Below are positions 54,701 through 63,989 of a DNA stretch of 64,000 bases, piece by piece; positions within the stretch are counted from its first letter, which is position 1, and each line of letters starts with the position of its first letter. The notes under the pieces are model-generated. The model worked only from the letters and a program-made list of their open reading frames with translations, was not told where the DNA came from and did no database searches. This DNA comes from Actinernus sp. WN-2022. Its lineage: Eukaryota; Cnidaria; Anthozoa; Actiniaria; Actinernidae. The stretch spans positions 36,788,802 through 36,852,801 of the forward strand of contig JAOWCC010000064.1 in the NCBI GenBank assembly GCA_030867875.1, in the 5' to 3' direction. The translations under genes and the position numbers were made by a program.

Positions 54701-57700
54701 TTCCAGAGACCTCCTCGCCATAATTGCCTAAGCTTCCACTTATTTAACTTGTAACTAATAGTAACTGTTCGTTGTATTTAGCACAATATTCTTAGTCAAA
54801 TCAATTGTTAATACTAGTTAGTTAATTTCTCTGAATAAGAAATCTATTGTAACTATTCAAATACCTTAATTATTACCTGTCAATAATATTCCTGTACAAA
54901 TCACACCGCTAGGCCGCTTTGTATTGTAGTCAGTATTACTATTGTTACTTTGTTACTCATATAAAAATATATGGCGAATAAAAAAATTGTGAAAAAAATA
55001 ATATTTGTCGCGGAGTTGATAACTTTCTTATTTCTCAGTTCTTGGGTTGATATAATGATTACACTGATTTATGTTTCGTTGATTTTTTTCTCGTTGACAA
55101 ATACTGCCTACTGATTGTTTATATTAAAACGATATCTAATTTAAAAAAAGAGGGGTAAAAAAAGAAAAAGCGGGACGAGAGGCGACAAAAGGGATGAAAA
55201 GGATGAACGGAGATAACTATATCCAAATGTGGACACGTCTTTTGTCAGTAAACCCTTTCATCCCTTTTGTCGCCTTTCGTCCCACTTTTTTCTTTATTTC
55301 AAAAAGAAAAAAAGAGGGACGAAAGGCGACAAAAGGGATGAAAGAGCCTACTGACAAGAGACGTGTTCACATTCGGATATAGTTATCTCCGTTCATCCTT
55401 CTCATCCTTTTCATCCCTTTTGTCGCCTCTCGTCTCCCTTTTTTTCTTTTTTAACCCTTTTTCTTTTTTAACGAAAAACTGAGGGACGAAAGGCGACAAA
55501 AGGGATGAAAGGAGATAAAAGGGACGATCAAGTAGATTTGTGCTATTTGATACTAACTTTCAACGAGTGAACATGGAAAATCGGACTTTGAAAAACTTCC
55601 CTGTACCTAATTGTGGATCAAAGTATCTTGTTAAATTATCCAACCACTTGGCACAAGTCCATAGATTATCAACTCAAGAACGTAAACCATATTTACAAGA
55701 AGCGAAACTTCAAAAAAGAAAGTTTTTGTCGAGGAATGTAAATCCAGTTGTTGATAATGGAAAATATGTTGGTTAGGAATCCTGCTTATAATGTTGGTCT
55801 AACTGAGAGACCTTAGCTAAATCAGCTAATCGACATCGTTTTAATATAAGCAATCAGTAAGCAGCATTTGTCAACAAGAAAAAAATCAATGAAACATAAA
55901 TCAGTGTAATCTTGTAACACGGTACATTATATCAATCCAAGAACTGAGAAATAAGAACCGCGACTATAAGGAAAACGAACTGTAAATTGGTGTTTTTTAG
56001 ATTGAATAAACTTTGTTTAATTTATCTGGTGGTTTGTTTTTATTCGTATGGTAATTATAGTTCAGTTTTAGAGAAGAATTTGCATCTCAAGAGTTTTCCT
56101 CAAAACAATAGGCCCTTCAGTTAGCGCTAATCCCTAAGAACAATAGCGGAGTTGATCTAATGAACCATACCGGATTTTGTATACAATTATCTTACGAGTT
56201 ATTAACTGTAAAGGAAAATAATAAAGACAGTTTAGAGCCTATCACGAGTAGTTTGTTCTTACTATTTATGCTACAAAGGGGTTTAGATATTGCGAGATAT
56301 TTATTACTTTTTTCATTCAACTTCGAATGTATTCAGGGCCGATCGCTTCTGGTTTTATAGACGACCCCAAACAATAGGCTTTGCCCAAACATGCCCGAAT
56401 AGATCGATGACCTCATTCACAGAAATAATAGATAATGAGAGCGCCACATTTTATTCATGAGAGCGCCACACTTTATTCATGAGCGCGCCACATTTTATTC
56501 ATGAGAGCACCGCATTTTATTGATGAGAGCGCCACACTTTATTCATGAGAGCGCCATACTTTATTCATGAGAGCGCCACACTTTATTCATGAGAGCGCCA
56601 CACTTTATTCATGAGAGCGCCACACTTTATTCATGAGCGCGCCACATTTTATTCATGAGAGCGCCGCATTTTATTCATGCGGAAAGACAATAGATAATGA
56701 GAAACCACCACACTTTATTCATGAGTCCAAGACAATAGAACCGTAACGTCATACCTTCCACTTCAATTTCCACTTCATTTAATGAGATTCCACTTCATAA
56801 AAAGGGCTTAATTCGGTGCCTCTCCTACTACTTACGTGATCTGGGAACAGACAACAACTACTTGGAAGAAGATCTAAGGACACGATTAGGCTGATAGCGC
56901 TCTAAGAGTTCCGAGATGTATGTATGAAGCCGATCGCGGAGTACGGGGGTGATGTGGTCAGTTCTCTTAACCCTAGTAACAAGCCTAGCGTTTTGAAGGC
57001 GTTGTAGTTTGTCTAATTCTACAGAGGGCAGCCCGTACAATATGCTATTACAAGAATCTATCTTAAATATTACAAAGGCATGGACAAGCTTTGCACAGTC
57101 CACCTGGCATAAATACTTCTAGCCTCCTCCGCAGGCAACTCTTAATAGTTTTTAGATCCGGCAACCGGCGAAGCCGGCAAGATCCGAGATCCAACGAGCG
57201 GCGAAGCCGCAAGGGGACTGGGGAGGGACAGAAGGAGAAAGAGTTATCTCCTCCTTTCTTTTCCCTTCTTCCTCTTTGTCCTCCCCCTCATTTGTTTCGT
57301 CCTCAGACCCTTGCTCGTCCCTCTCACCACAGGATTCCCGGTTTCACATCTTTTTGTCTATATTTTTCGATTATAATAGGAGTTGCCTGCGGAAGAGGCT
57401 AGCTAACCCCCATATCGATGGTGAAGTCCCGGGGTAAAGTTCTTCAGAATCAAATTAAAGTAGTGGCACGTGCTGTATATACGGTCAAGGCATGGCTGTT
57501 AGATGATTAGTAACTTAAGATTTTCCAAGTGTTTGTTTTAAACGATGCCGAGAAAGACAATGGCAAACTTGACAGTGATGCCGGTTCCGCTAGAAGTAGT
57601 AATAGTAATGAGTAAATGGAGTAGTATAGAACTGGAAACAGCAGTGCATACGTAGCAGCGGTAGTAGTGCGAGTGAATGTGATCTTCGCAGTTATAAAAT

Positions 57701-59084
57701 ATTTCTGATGCATATCAGTGATACACAGCTATCTAAAAAATGTCGCATAAAAAGCCTTAAGTCTAAACTGAGTCTACACGATAAGACTGAAAGGGGATAT
57801 GAATAGCGATTACTATGCATTTCATTCTGCCAAAGTACGTGCCTTGTTAATTGAAGCTATCATTCTCTAAAAAACTGCCACCCCCTGCCCCTTGATTTCT
57901 AAATCGTCCTACCTTTACTAACAGTAAGTAGATGTTCTCTCGGTACGATATGAAAACAGTCACCCAGTCGCCGGATTTGCTTATGAACCTGTGAATCGTG
58001 CATTGGCAAATGCAAAGGAACAAAGGAAATGTTAAAGAGTACAAGGCGTCTTGATGTTTGCCCGAGGAAATTTGCTGTTCTTTGGGTAAACATAAGCTAT
58101 AACAAAATGCACGGCTGATTATATGGTTTGGGAAGAATAGATGTCATTAAAACCAAATCTAAACCGTATAGTCGCTCCCCACGGCGGTTAGCATACCTTA
58201 ATCGACTTTTAGCTGATCATACAATGTACGTACCAGTGCTTATCTTCCCCGCCGACGCAGATCAACACTAGTTTTTACAGGAACTAGTCACGCATCCTAT
58301 AATCAGCCGTCCATCTTGTTTTAGTACTGATTCGTATAATTTTGCTGATTAGATCCCATCCAAGGTGATCCGGTACTTCATCCTTGCATTTTAGTATGTA
58401 GTGACCACACCGCTTTACGAGACAAAGTAGAAACTCACTAACTTAAATTTCCACCATCTTCTGTCGATCTTTTTCTCTTTCCCACTGAGAAAAATAGTGG
58501 GAGAAAGAAATTAAAGGATTGACAGGAACATTTCTTGGGTTTACAAGAATACATTTTACGGTAAAGCAAAGGTTGAGAGAAACCACAGTGAATGAAGCAA
58601 AACCGCGACGCATCGAAGCCGAGATAGCGAGTCAGAGTCCTACTATAGCTTGAAACAAGGCCACATGAAAACAAGAAGAATTACTCATTTTAAGCAAAGG
58701 GTGTCGTAGTGTGTGTAGGCTGTTAGAGATGGATAAAGGAACCTATGAAATAAAAAAAAACGTCGAGAAATACTTTTGTTTCCGAATACTGTTTCCGAAG
58801 ATACAATTTTTCAGTTACAATATGATTAAAGGCGTCATTCAGCACGTACTTCATTAAGAAGACCATGAATTGAAAAGGAAATTGCTGAGCCTAACGTCAG
58901 TATGACTTTCAGCAGTGTCTTTATTGTCCAAGTAGTCTTTCAGCCGGTAATGTTGTTTTTGTTTCTTGCAGGTGGGTCGAGAGGCACAACAAAGGAACTC
59001 AATTACGGCGAGGATACGAGCAAGGCATCTGCACTAATGGGGAGGTCATTCTTCATTTCCCTTCCATTCAATACGAAGCGCTAG
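36424..59084 (+). CDS. Coiled-coil protein of unknown function, 12 exons
   Basis: Exons: 36424-36487, 38281-38355, 39716-39770, 40584-40673, 41467-41530, 44116-44182, 44540-44617, 45171-45228, 48583-48663, 49985-50045, 51112-51292, 58972-59084. Phases join throughout and total 987 nt, giving ~328 aa plus stop. Start [20 protein letters not shown]. Residues ~20-230 are rich in Glu, Lys, Gln and Leu with heptad-like spacing ([60 protein letters not shown]), so a long coiled coil. Residues ~232-291 are Thr/Gln-rich and probably disordered. The C-terminus is a short motif, [19 protein letters not shown] recognise no catalytic domain, signal peptide or membrane segment, and cannot assign a family; a cytoskeletal, centrosomal or synaptonemal role would be a guess. 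The donor after exon 7 (G/GTGCTT) is weak. It shares a promoter region with DOHH. Confidence 0.78.
36850..37200. repeat. Inverted partner of the repeat at 35435-35660
   Basis: Contains GGTGAATAATTGTTTTAGTA, CCAGCACCAAATAG, GCTTCGCTCGGAGG and CAATCAGAGCACGTG. These are the complements of blocks in the other copy. It lies in the first intron of the coiled-coil gene. Confidence 0.65.
37580..38038. mobile_element. MITE with TA target duplication, GGGTCAGCCGG ends
   Basis: Perfect ends GGGTCAGCCGGATTATG and complement are flanked by TA on both sides. The interior has repeated GCATAATG motifs in both orientations and a T/G-rich middle. The TA duplication suggests the Tc1/mariner supergroup. Confidence 0.8.
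38640..38779. mobile_element. Hairpin MITE, AGCAGATTTCGTAT ends
   Basis: Arms AGCAGATTTCGTAT plus TGGGACAAACTACGG and their complement, with an internal TAACCATGCTGTA repeat. A fragment of the family occurs at 15370-15421. Confidence 0.75.
39091..39182. mobile_element. Hairpin MITE
   Basis: GATTTATGGGCACTGAGTGA and TTTTGAAAGTTCT pair with the right half around a GC-rich loop. A partial end occurs nearby at about 38867. Confidence 0.7.
41677..41757. mobile_element. Hairpin MITE related to 20081-20180
   Basis: AAAACTCGCAGCAGTGTTTT with ATCAG pairs with its complement at 41729-41757. Core sequence CTCGCAGCA...TTTTATCAG is shared with the DOHH-intron copy. Confidence 0.7.
42224..42662. mobile_element. 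MITE with GTCCGCGCAAGAGGTAGGCA ends
   Basis: Inverted ends extend outward into ATTAAGTAA, giving ~30-bp terminal repeats. The interior is AT-rich and non-coding. It abuts the 75-bp minisatellite. Confidence 0.7.
42670..43120. repeat. 75-bp tandem repeat, six copies
   Basis: Units begin CTTAATAACAAGCCAGTACA and include CTGTTGCCAATCCACTGTTA, with an exact 75-bp period and ~97% identity. Because 75 is a multiple of three, a minus-strand ORF of 179 codons stays open across the array (25-aa repeat [19 protein letters not shown]). I regard it as satellite. It lies in the intron between exons 5 and 6 of the coiled-coil gene. Confidence 0.9.
43344..43702 (-). mobile_element. Composite element: tRNA-like core between hairpin ends
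   Basis: Each terminus is itself a hairpin of AATTACGATTATCGTAA and its complement, and the two termini (including TTGTTATTGGCCGCTGA) are inverted copies of each other. The middle, read on the minus strand, has a tRNA-like A box (TTAGTGTAGTGGTGACGACC) and a good B box (GAGTTCGAACCCC), then ~130 bp of body. It is therefore a MITE-like element with a Pol III promoter core. A fragment lies at 16190-16500 and a diverged relative at 62971-63407. Confidence 0.7.
43744..43842. mobile_element. Hairpin MITE
   Basis: CAACCTCGTTCCCAGGGG and CTAATCCAAGATGG pair with their complements around GGTCGAAAGAACG, 99 bp in total. Confidence 0.8.
44734..44847. repeat. Hairpin with perfect inner stem
   Basis: TCGCAAGTCCGCCATGGCGG and following bases form a perfect palindrome near 44805. 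Outer arms (TTCAAATTCGTCCGAGG) match imperfectly. It lies in the intron after exon 7 of the coiled-coil gene. Confidence 0.65.
44969..45083. repeat. Inverted repeat upstream of exon 8
   Basis: CTACTACCAGAATTCTTTT is matched by AAAAGGATTCTGGTAGTAG. It ends ~90 bp before exon 8 of the coiled-coil gene. Confidence 0.6.
45570..45745 (-). mobile_element. tRNA-derived SINE
   Basis: On the minus strand, an A box (TTAGTGTAGTGGTTGCGACG) is followed at tRNA-like distance by a textbook B box (GGGGTTCGAGTTCC). The body includes CCTAGCTCTAGGTG-like sequence, shared with the 16.4-, 43.5- and 63.2-kb elements. Confidence 0.65.
45748..47880 (-). pseudogene. Decayed non-LTR retrotransposon (CR1/L2-like LINE)
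   Basis: Broken minus-strand frames in correct order: endonuclease C-terminus (47871-47461, DVFITN and TDHKMV motifs), linker (47305-47036), reverse-transcriptase start (47012-46821, [18 protein letters not shown]), catalytic region (46790-46608 with [12 protein letters not shown]; 46459-46235 with KYADDLTLS), and thumb/C-terminus (46234-45884). Frameshifts and stops separate the pieces, so it cannot make an active enzyme. The 5' part is missing. The 3' end is a TTA microsatellite (TAA on the plus strand, 45748-45770), as in CR1/L2-type LINEs. It lies in the intron between exons 8 and 9 of the coiled-coil gene, opposite to its transcription. Confidence 0.85.
48044..48178. repeat. TTTACTTA microsatellite
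   Basis: About 16 copies of the octamer TTTACTTA, with a short TTTA run at the right edge. Confidence 0.95.
48180..48570. other. Intron DNA, probably old interspersed repeat
   Basis: GC-richer than its surroundings, with blocks such as GAACCCTCGCTGAGCTAACC that resemble tRNA-type or repeat sequence. I could not identify ends or a coding frame. Confidence 0.3.
50203..51072. repeat. 87-bp tandem repeat, ten copies
   Basis: Units begin ACATGTACTCATTTAAAAAC and include CCCCTGGCCGACCCTGATAT. The period is exactly 87 bp with only one to three differences per copy. The array ends ~40 bp before exon 11 of the coiled-coil gene. Confidence 0.95.
51605..52027 (-). pseudogene. LINE 3' fragment
   Basis: The minus-strand ORF contains [20 protein letters not shown] then FKSKLKTFL, the usual C-terminus of CR1/L2-type reverse transcriptases. 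A TTA microsatellite tail (TAATAA on plus, about 51609-51628) follows. Its inner part is also present, inverted, at the right edge of the large foldback (56757-56885). Confidence 0.7.
52762..55008 (+). pseudogene. 5'-truncated LINE with broken reverse transcriptase
   Basis: The plus-strand frame 52778-53431 holds the reverse-transcriptase start ([55 protein letters not shown]). The frame 53675-54514 continues with [27 protein letters not shown] (catalytic FADD) and the C-terminal [11 protein letters not shown]. The two are separated by a MITE (53413-53665), and just after it a one-base loss breaks the frame near the GVPQ motif. There is no endonuclease. The 3' end is an A-rich AATAAAAAAATTG region. 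It lies inside one arm of the large foldback. Confidence 0.88.
53413..53665. mobile_element. MITE inserted in the LINE, TA target duplication
   Basis: Ends GAGCGGTTTTCAGTTGA and, inverted, TCAATTGAAATCCGCTC, flanked by TA on both sides. Removing the element and one TA leaves the LINE codons contiguous (SSEH then NITCGVPQ). The interior has repeated AACCAAACGCAAA motifs in both orientations. Confidence 0.8.
55142..55535. repeat. GGGACGAAAGGCGACAAAAG foldback cluster
   Basis: Three or four alternating copies of GGGACGAAAGGCGACAAAAG and its complement around a GATAACTATATCC core, in the loop of the large foldback. Confidence 0.7.
55540..55776 (+). pseudogene. Fragment of a zinc-finger-like ORF
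   Basis: A 78-codon ORF contains [20 protein letters not shown], which looks like one C2H2-type finger with its first cysteine replaced by phenylalanine, followed by a basic tail. Such fingers occur in cnidarian mobile-element proteins. It is isolated, short and degenerate, so I treat it as a remnant; a small working gene is possible but unlikely. Confidence 0.35.
56870..57103 (-). pseudogene. LINE C-terminal fragment
   Basis: The minus-strand ORF reads [20 protein letters not shown] then [11 protein letters not shown] and DHITPVL, the thumb/connection region of CR1/L2-type LINE reverse transcriptases. It borders the right edge of the large foldback. Confidence 0.75.
57119..57402. mobile_element. 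MITE with CTAGCCTC ends
   Basis: CTAGCCTCCTCCGCAGGCAA and the inverted TTGCCTGCGGAAGAGGCTAG bound 284 bp. The middle contains pyrimidine-rich tracts and two GGCGAAGCCG palindromes. It lies in the last intron of the coiled-coil gene. Confidence 0.8.
58101..58322. mobile_element. Inverted-repeat MITE
   Basis: AACAAAATGCACGGCTGATT with ATATGG pairs imperfectly with CCTATAATCAGCCGTCCATC plus TTGTT at the right end. A single end of the family is at 13370-13440. Confidence 0.65.
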
Positions 59085-60280
59085 CTTCTAGAGCTTTCAC
59101 AGTTTGGGTTGAGGACATTGATTTCATTTTGTCTAAATTTTACGTATTTTTGTCCCGGTGGACGAACCGATTATTTAATCAAATTCCTTATCGTGATTTT
59201 TAACGATTTATTTCTAATGATAAAAATAAATCTCTCAAGAGGTACTATTTACACAAAGCTAAGTGTTTCGTTCACACAGTCCAAAGGGACAACTCATTAA
59301 AATTCACATCTAACCCAAACCCTGACCATAAAACGTACCCTAACCATTTCCAAAACAAGTTCCCATGCAGGTAAACGACGAGTTCTCGCTCACTTACTAG
59401 GGCTAAAGTTCAAAAATAAACAAGACAATATTTAGATGTGAATTTTAATTGTCTTGTTTGACCGTGTGAATCAGGGTTAACATCTCCCATTCGACTTTGT
59501 CATAAAATATTAGAACCAATATCGCAAGCAAACTGAAGAAATTGGCGGACAAATCTTGCGGCAGTGGAATTCCTCCAAAAAAACTCGAAAGTTGGGAATT
59601 ATGAAAATGTTAACACGGTCTAGTATTGTTGCTTGAAATTCCCTGGAAAAGGAAATAATATTATTCTAATGTAATTAAACAAGATAAGAAAAAATCACAC
59701 GTAATTACTTTTCGTGCCTTAATGGCGGAAATTAATCACAAAAAGTAATCTTGACTTTATTTTGGATTGCGACTTTCAACTCATTGAACAACTTTCTTCG
59801 AAAACACGTGTAGTTCTTAAACGTTGGCTTGTTATTCTGTGTGGCTGTTCCTTAATATTTGATGTCAAGCATTAGAAGTCTCTCTCTCCCTTCACCGTTT
59901 GAATAAATTGTACAGGTCGCTAACTCTTAAAATTGACATTGGAAAGATTAATGACACTATTATGTTGCCATAGTAGCGTTGAACGTGTTTAAAACAGATC
60001 TTATTTTATAGAATATTTACTGCGAAATGGCTTTCTCTCGCTTATTGTACAGCTGTTTCGAACAGATTAAAATAAACGTTATTGTATACTGACAAAATAA
60101 GGGCTGTACATGGATATACCAACGTGATCACAGATATGAATTTGTATGAATTTGTTAAGTGTTGCTATGAATATAAATTCTCCCAACTTATGTTACCACA
60201 TCGGTGAATTTGATCGCATATGCGAATATAAGGACGGACCATTAGAAAATTTATGGGGGAGGGGGAATTCTCAAGCTGCA
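59085..60280. other. Downstream intergenic DNA
   Basis: After the coiled-coil gene stop. Around 59255-59475 are inverted TTAAAATTCACATCTAA blocks and GTAAACGACGAGTTCTCGCT sequence related to the tRNA-core family. The rest shows no ORF or repeat I recognise. Confidence 0.4.
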
Positions 60281-60284
60281 TGAA

Positions 60285-60930
60285 TTTAATTTTTACTCCA
60301 GTATGCTGTGAAGCAAATTTTTTTTGGCTAAGATTTCTTGCACGTTTTTTTTTGTAAGATATGTGTATACATTGCTTATATATATTTTTTTATATTAGAA
60401 AAAATATACTTTGTTCTGGTTTTATATACTATTAGTAATATATTAATTGAAATAGATCATTTATCAAATATTGAGGCAAAAAGAGCCTACAGGAAACAAG
60501 TCACTACATAGAGTGAAAACTGAAAACCTCTGAAACAGTTACTCACTATTTAAAGCATAAAAGGATATAGTTATCGACAAAATAGAGTGCGGTAGAGCAC
60601 TTTGCATGCACCACGCTTTTATTTTCTACCTGAGATGATAGAGAACACTAAAGTTCTGATTTTTAGACACTTTAAAATTCCAATGTGCATTTCTTATCTT
60701 TCAGTTGAGTGGTTTACGCTATTTGTTACAAAATAAAAGCAATTACTCAATACTTATTTTGGTTTATTTCACAGATTTTTGTATACATTATTTTTATTGT
60801 TATTATTTAAAAAAATTGTTAGTAGAAGAAAAATATATATTTTGTTCTGGTTTATAATGTTAATATTAATATAGCGAAAGAGATCATTTATCAAATAGGC
60901 AAAAGCGCCTATAGGAAAAAAGTCGCTATA
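60285..60930. repeat. Local direct duplication
   Basis: About 190 bp at 60340-60520 (TTTGTTCTGGTTTATA, GATCATTTATCAAATA, GGCAAAAAGAGCCTA) recurs at 60775-60930 with ~75% identity. Confidence 0.6.
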
Positions 60931-62500
60931 TTCATGAATAGAGAACTCTCATTTATTATCAGATGGAGTGAAATTCAACTTGAAAATAAAAAAAAGGTTT
61001 AACAATTGTCAACAGCTGTTTCACTGCATGTGTCGTACGTCTTGGGAATAGTACGTTTCATGCTATGGAAACTGCATTTATATGTTGACTATGCAATCTT
61101 TCCTGTGATATAAAAGAGGTCTAGGACAAGAGATGCAGCATTATTTCTTTCAATTTCAATGTTAATATTTACACTGAATGAATGAGTAGGTTTATTCTTC
61201 CGATACAGAATCTTGCTCCTTGCTGTTCAGTGCTCAAACTTGTTTTCACTATAAATTAATCGCTTTAGATTTATGGGATGAAGTTGGGAAGTTCCATATA
61301 GGAAATTTTTTTCTGTGTTGCTGGGTGTGCATGAATATTTTTTGGGTAATTTTCCCTTGTATGAATTATAATTTTTCTAATGGTCCTAATGTATCCGTGT
61401 GAAACTTCAGTTGCAAGATAACGAGGACATGACGTGCAGACGTACCAAGTGACCGAGGGCCAAATATTTTCCCGTTCGGCCCGACCTAACTCAGTAAGTA
61501 AGATTTTTTTAATTATATAACAAGAGACCATCACCTAGGTGATATAACCATTTAGTTTGTTGTAAGAATGGAAAAACAACAAGCAAAAAATCGAGCAGGG
61601 CCGTAGACGGCCTCCATCACATGAGCGCGCGGGTCAGTGCAGGTCATATGATAATATTTATGTTACAATCCCGTTTCTGATTGGCTGAAAGGAGTGCAAT
61701 AATTTCTTATGTCTTATGACGAGCAGCCTCGTTCCGGCGCGCGCGACATTTTTGATGACAAAAATAAAAAACGTGTTTAGCAAGTAAAATCCAAGAACTC
61801 TTCAGGATGACTGTTACACTTCTTCCGAGTGTCGTCGTAGCAGTCCTGTATTTACAGTTTTGTGTGAATATTTATAACTTGTACTACTGCTAAAATCATA
61901 TTAAGAGCTATGTGAGGCAGAATTACTGCAGAAAAGGTATTTTTTAACGAAAACGTAGTCATTTTTTAAAACTTATTTATGTATTACTCTAGCCCATCTG
62001 GTAGGATTCTAAATTTGTGTGGTCAGATTTGTAATCGGGCCGATTCGCATCAAAATCACGAAAATTCCACATCACATAACTGATTTCATTAAACTGACAT
62101 TTTATTTTAGGAATGCAATGTAGCGCTCCATGTCAAGAATAAAACGAAACCTTCAATCCGTTATTACAAACACTGTCATATGAATTATTTAACTTAAATG
62201 TCGTCTGGGCCCTTTCTGCGTCATGCGGCCCATTTTATACTCGTCCCAGTCCCAATCCAAGTTCAAGTGCGTTGTCATTTTTACCCTCTAAAAAATAATC
62301 TTATGTCGTGATAAAGATTGTGAATATAGTAATAAATACGTTATTAGATTCGCCCATCGTGGGACAGCAAAAACTGTACAGACCTTGGTCTGCGTTATCA
62401 GTCCTTATTCTGTACAATTTTTGATGTCATCCAATAATTCTTTATTATTATACCACTGCACTCGGTGGAGTCCAACTGAAATAACGCCCGAGAGAGCCTG
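60931..62500. other. Intergenic AT-rich DNA
   Basis: Short ORFs only, with no domain recognised. Two complementary CTCGTCCCAG blocks near 62240 and 62500 hint at a decayed inverted-repeat element. Confidence 0.35.
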
Positions 62501-62529
62501 GGACGAGTACAAATAGCCTGCGATATTTA

Positions 62530-62668
62530 CTGGTTATTTTATGGTTTTCTATGGAATACGGGCGAATATTTCACGAGAAATTTGTATTATTGGGCATACA
62601 ACGAGCCTTTAGGCGAAATATGATGAATTTCGCCGGTATTCCATAGAAAACCATGAAATGACCATATT
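62530..62668. mobile_element. Hairpin MITE
   Basis: TTTATGGTTTTCTATGGAAT and its complement ATTCCATAGAAAACC face each other across an 80-nt loop that contains further complementary TTCGCC/GGCGAA bits. Confidence 0.65.
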
Positions 62669-62970
62669 AGCCTGTATAAACAACGAATTTACGGGAAGAT
62701 TTATCACGAAAACAAAGTAACTTACCGGACGATAGACTGCGAATCAGTTCTCACCGGAAAACAACAATTTCGAGAGGCGGACGTGTCTGCAGAGTAATTA
62801 TGTATTCAAAATCTTGAATTCTTATTGGCTGAGAAAGAAAGGGCGCTAAATTTCCTGCATTTTCATTGGCCTTTATCTAGCCATGAAATATCGCTCTGTA
62901 TTGCATAGTAAAGCTGAGCTCTGAAATGTAAGATGTATAGGATAATACACAGTAGTTATTTGTCAATATA

Positions 62971-63407
62971 TCCTCGCTCTAGAATTACCAATAATCAGTA
63001 ATTGGCTTTTGCTCTGCAATTATCAATAATCGTTAATTCTAGAACGCAAATTAAACATTTACAATGACATTCTTAAAACCAGTCAAGGATAAAGGTTTGT
63101 CAAATTCCGAACGGCGGTAGACGTCCTTGGTGTTGTAGTGGTCCTGACGTCTGCACTATACTGCCCTACACGCAAATCGTTACGAGCCCGAGTAGGAGCG
63201 CTCAAAAACATTTTTCTCTCGTTTACCTTCTGCTCTTGTTTACCTGTGAACCCTAGCTCTAGGTGAGTGAGAACCCGTCGTTTACCCGTGAACTCGTCCG
63301 ATGGTTAGGCGGTTAGGTTTGTGGTTCGATTTGTCTTAGAATTACCAATAATAGGTATTTCAAGCGTGTTTGCCATTTACTGATTATTGGTAATTGTAGA
63401 GCGAGGA
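62971..63407 (+). mobile_element. tRNA-core element with hairpin ends, second family
   Basis: Termini TCCTCGCTCTAGAATTACC and complement. Each terminal region contains a hairpin (CCAATAATCAGTAATTG and partners). The centre reads tRNA-like on the plus strand (GGTGTTGTAGTGGTCCTGAC, then a degraded B box) and shares the TTGTTTACCTGTGAACCCTA body with the 16.4- and 43.5-kb elements. It has the same design as 43344-43702 with different terminal hairpins. Confidence 0.7.
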
Positions 63408-63869
63408 TGCGTTGTTATTTGTACGATAGGTAAATCACGCACGAGACTCGTAATTAATGGCACGAGAAAACCGATATCGCCCGAGTCGCTTCTCGTGCAA
63501 TTTAACGTGGAATTACCGAGTCAGGCATGTAATTTTCCTTGAATCGCATAGAACTCAAGTGGTGATTCCACTCTGAATAACAACTCTACTCAGCCAATCA
63601 GAGTCTGATTTCGAAGATTCATCTGTGACTATGCGTTTCTCAATATAGTATGGCGGATATTTTGACTCGCCAATTTGTATTTTGACTCGCCCTTCAGGCT
63701 CGTCACAATACTGCATGGCTCGTAAAATATCCGGTCGTACTACACACCAAACACTCTAATAGGATATGGCAAGCACGCCTTAACATTTAATAACGAGCGA
63801 CACGCTAAACTTATCAGTTCTATGAGAGCTTGTAAAATTGCTAAGATTTTTCTGACCTGTACATCTGCA

Positions 63870-63989
63870 GGGCCGGGTTGTTCAAAGCCGGATTAGTGCT
63901 AATCCAGGGTTAATTTCTATGACAACCAATAGGTTCTGTGCAGAGTTAATCCAGGATTAGCACTAGTCGACCTTTGAACAACCCGGCCC
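63870..63989. mobile_element. Hairpin MITE, GGGCCGGGTTGTTCAAAG ends
   Basis: Perfect 18-bp ends plus an inner GGATTAGTGCTAATCCAGG block and its complement. The 120 bp folds into a nearly continuous stem. Confidence 0.85.

Larger units (their letters stand above)
51895..56885. mobile_element. ~5-kb foldback with 22-bp tandem repeats in the arms
   Basis: Left arm 51895-52761 plus 55009-55140; right arm about 55820-56885, reverse complement with ~95% identity. Each arm has ~10 copies of the 22-bp unit CATGAATAAAGTGTGGCGCT (+CT), at 52100-52290 and 56440-56690. The left arm is split at CCTTATAG/TCGCGG by a LINE (52762-55008). The right arm keeps the uninterrupted site, proving that the LINE came later. 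Both arms also carry LINE-derived sequence at their outer edges, so the true element ends are uncertain and no target duplication was recognised. The loop holds another foldback and a zinc-finger-like ORF. Confidence 0.75.
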
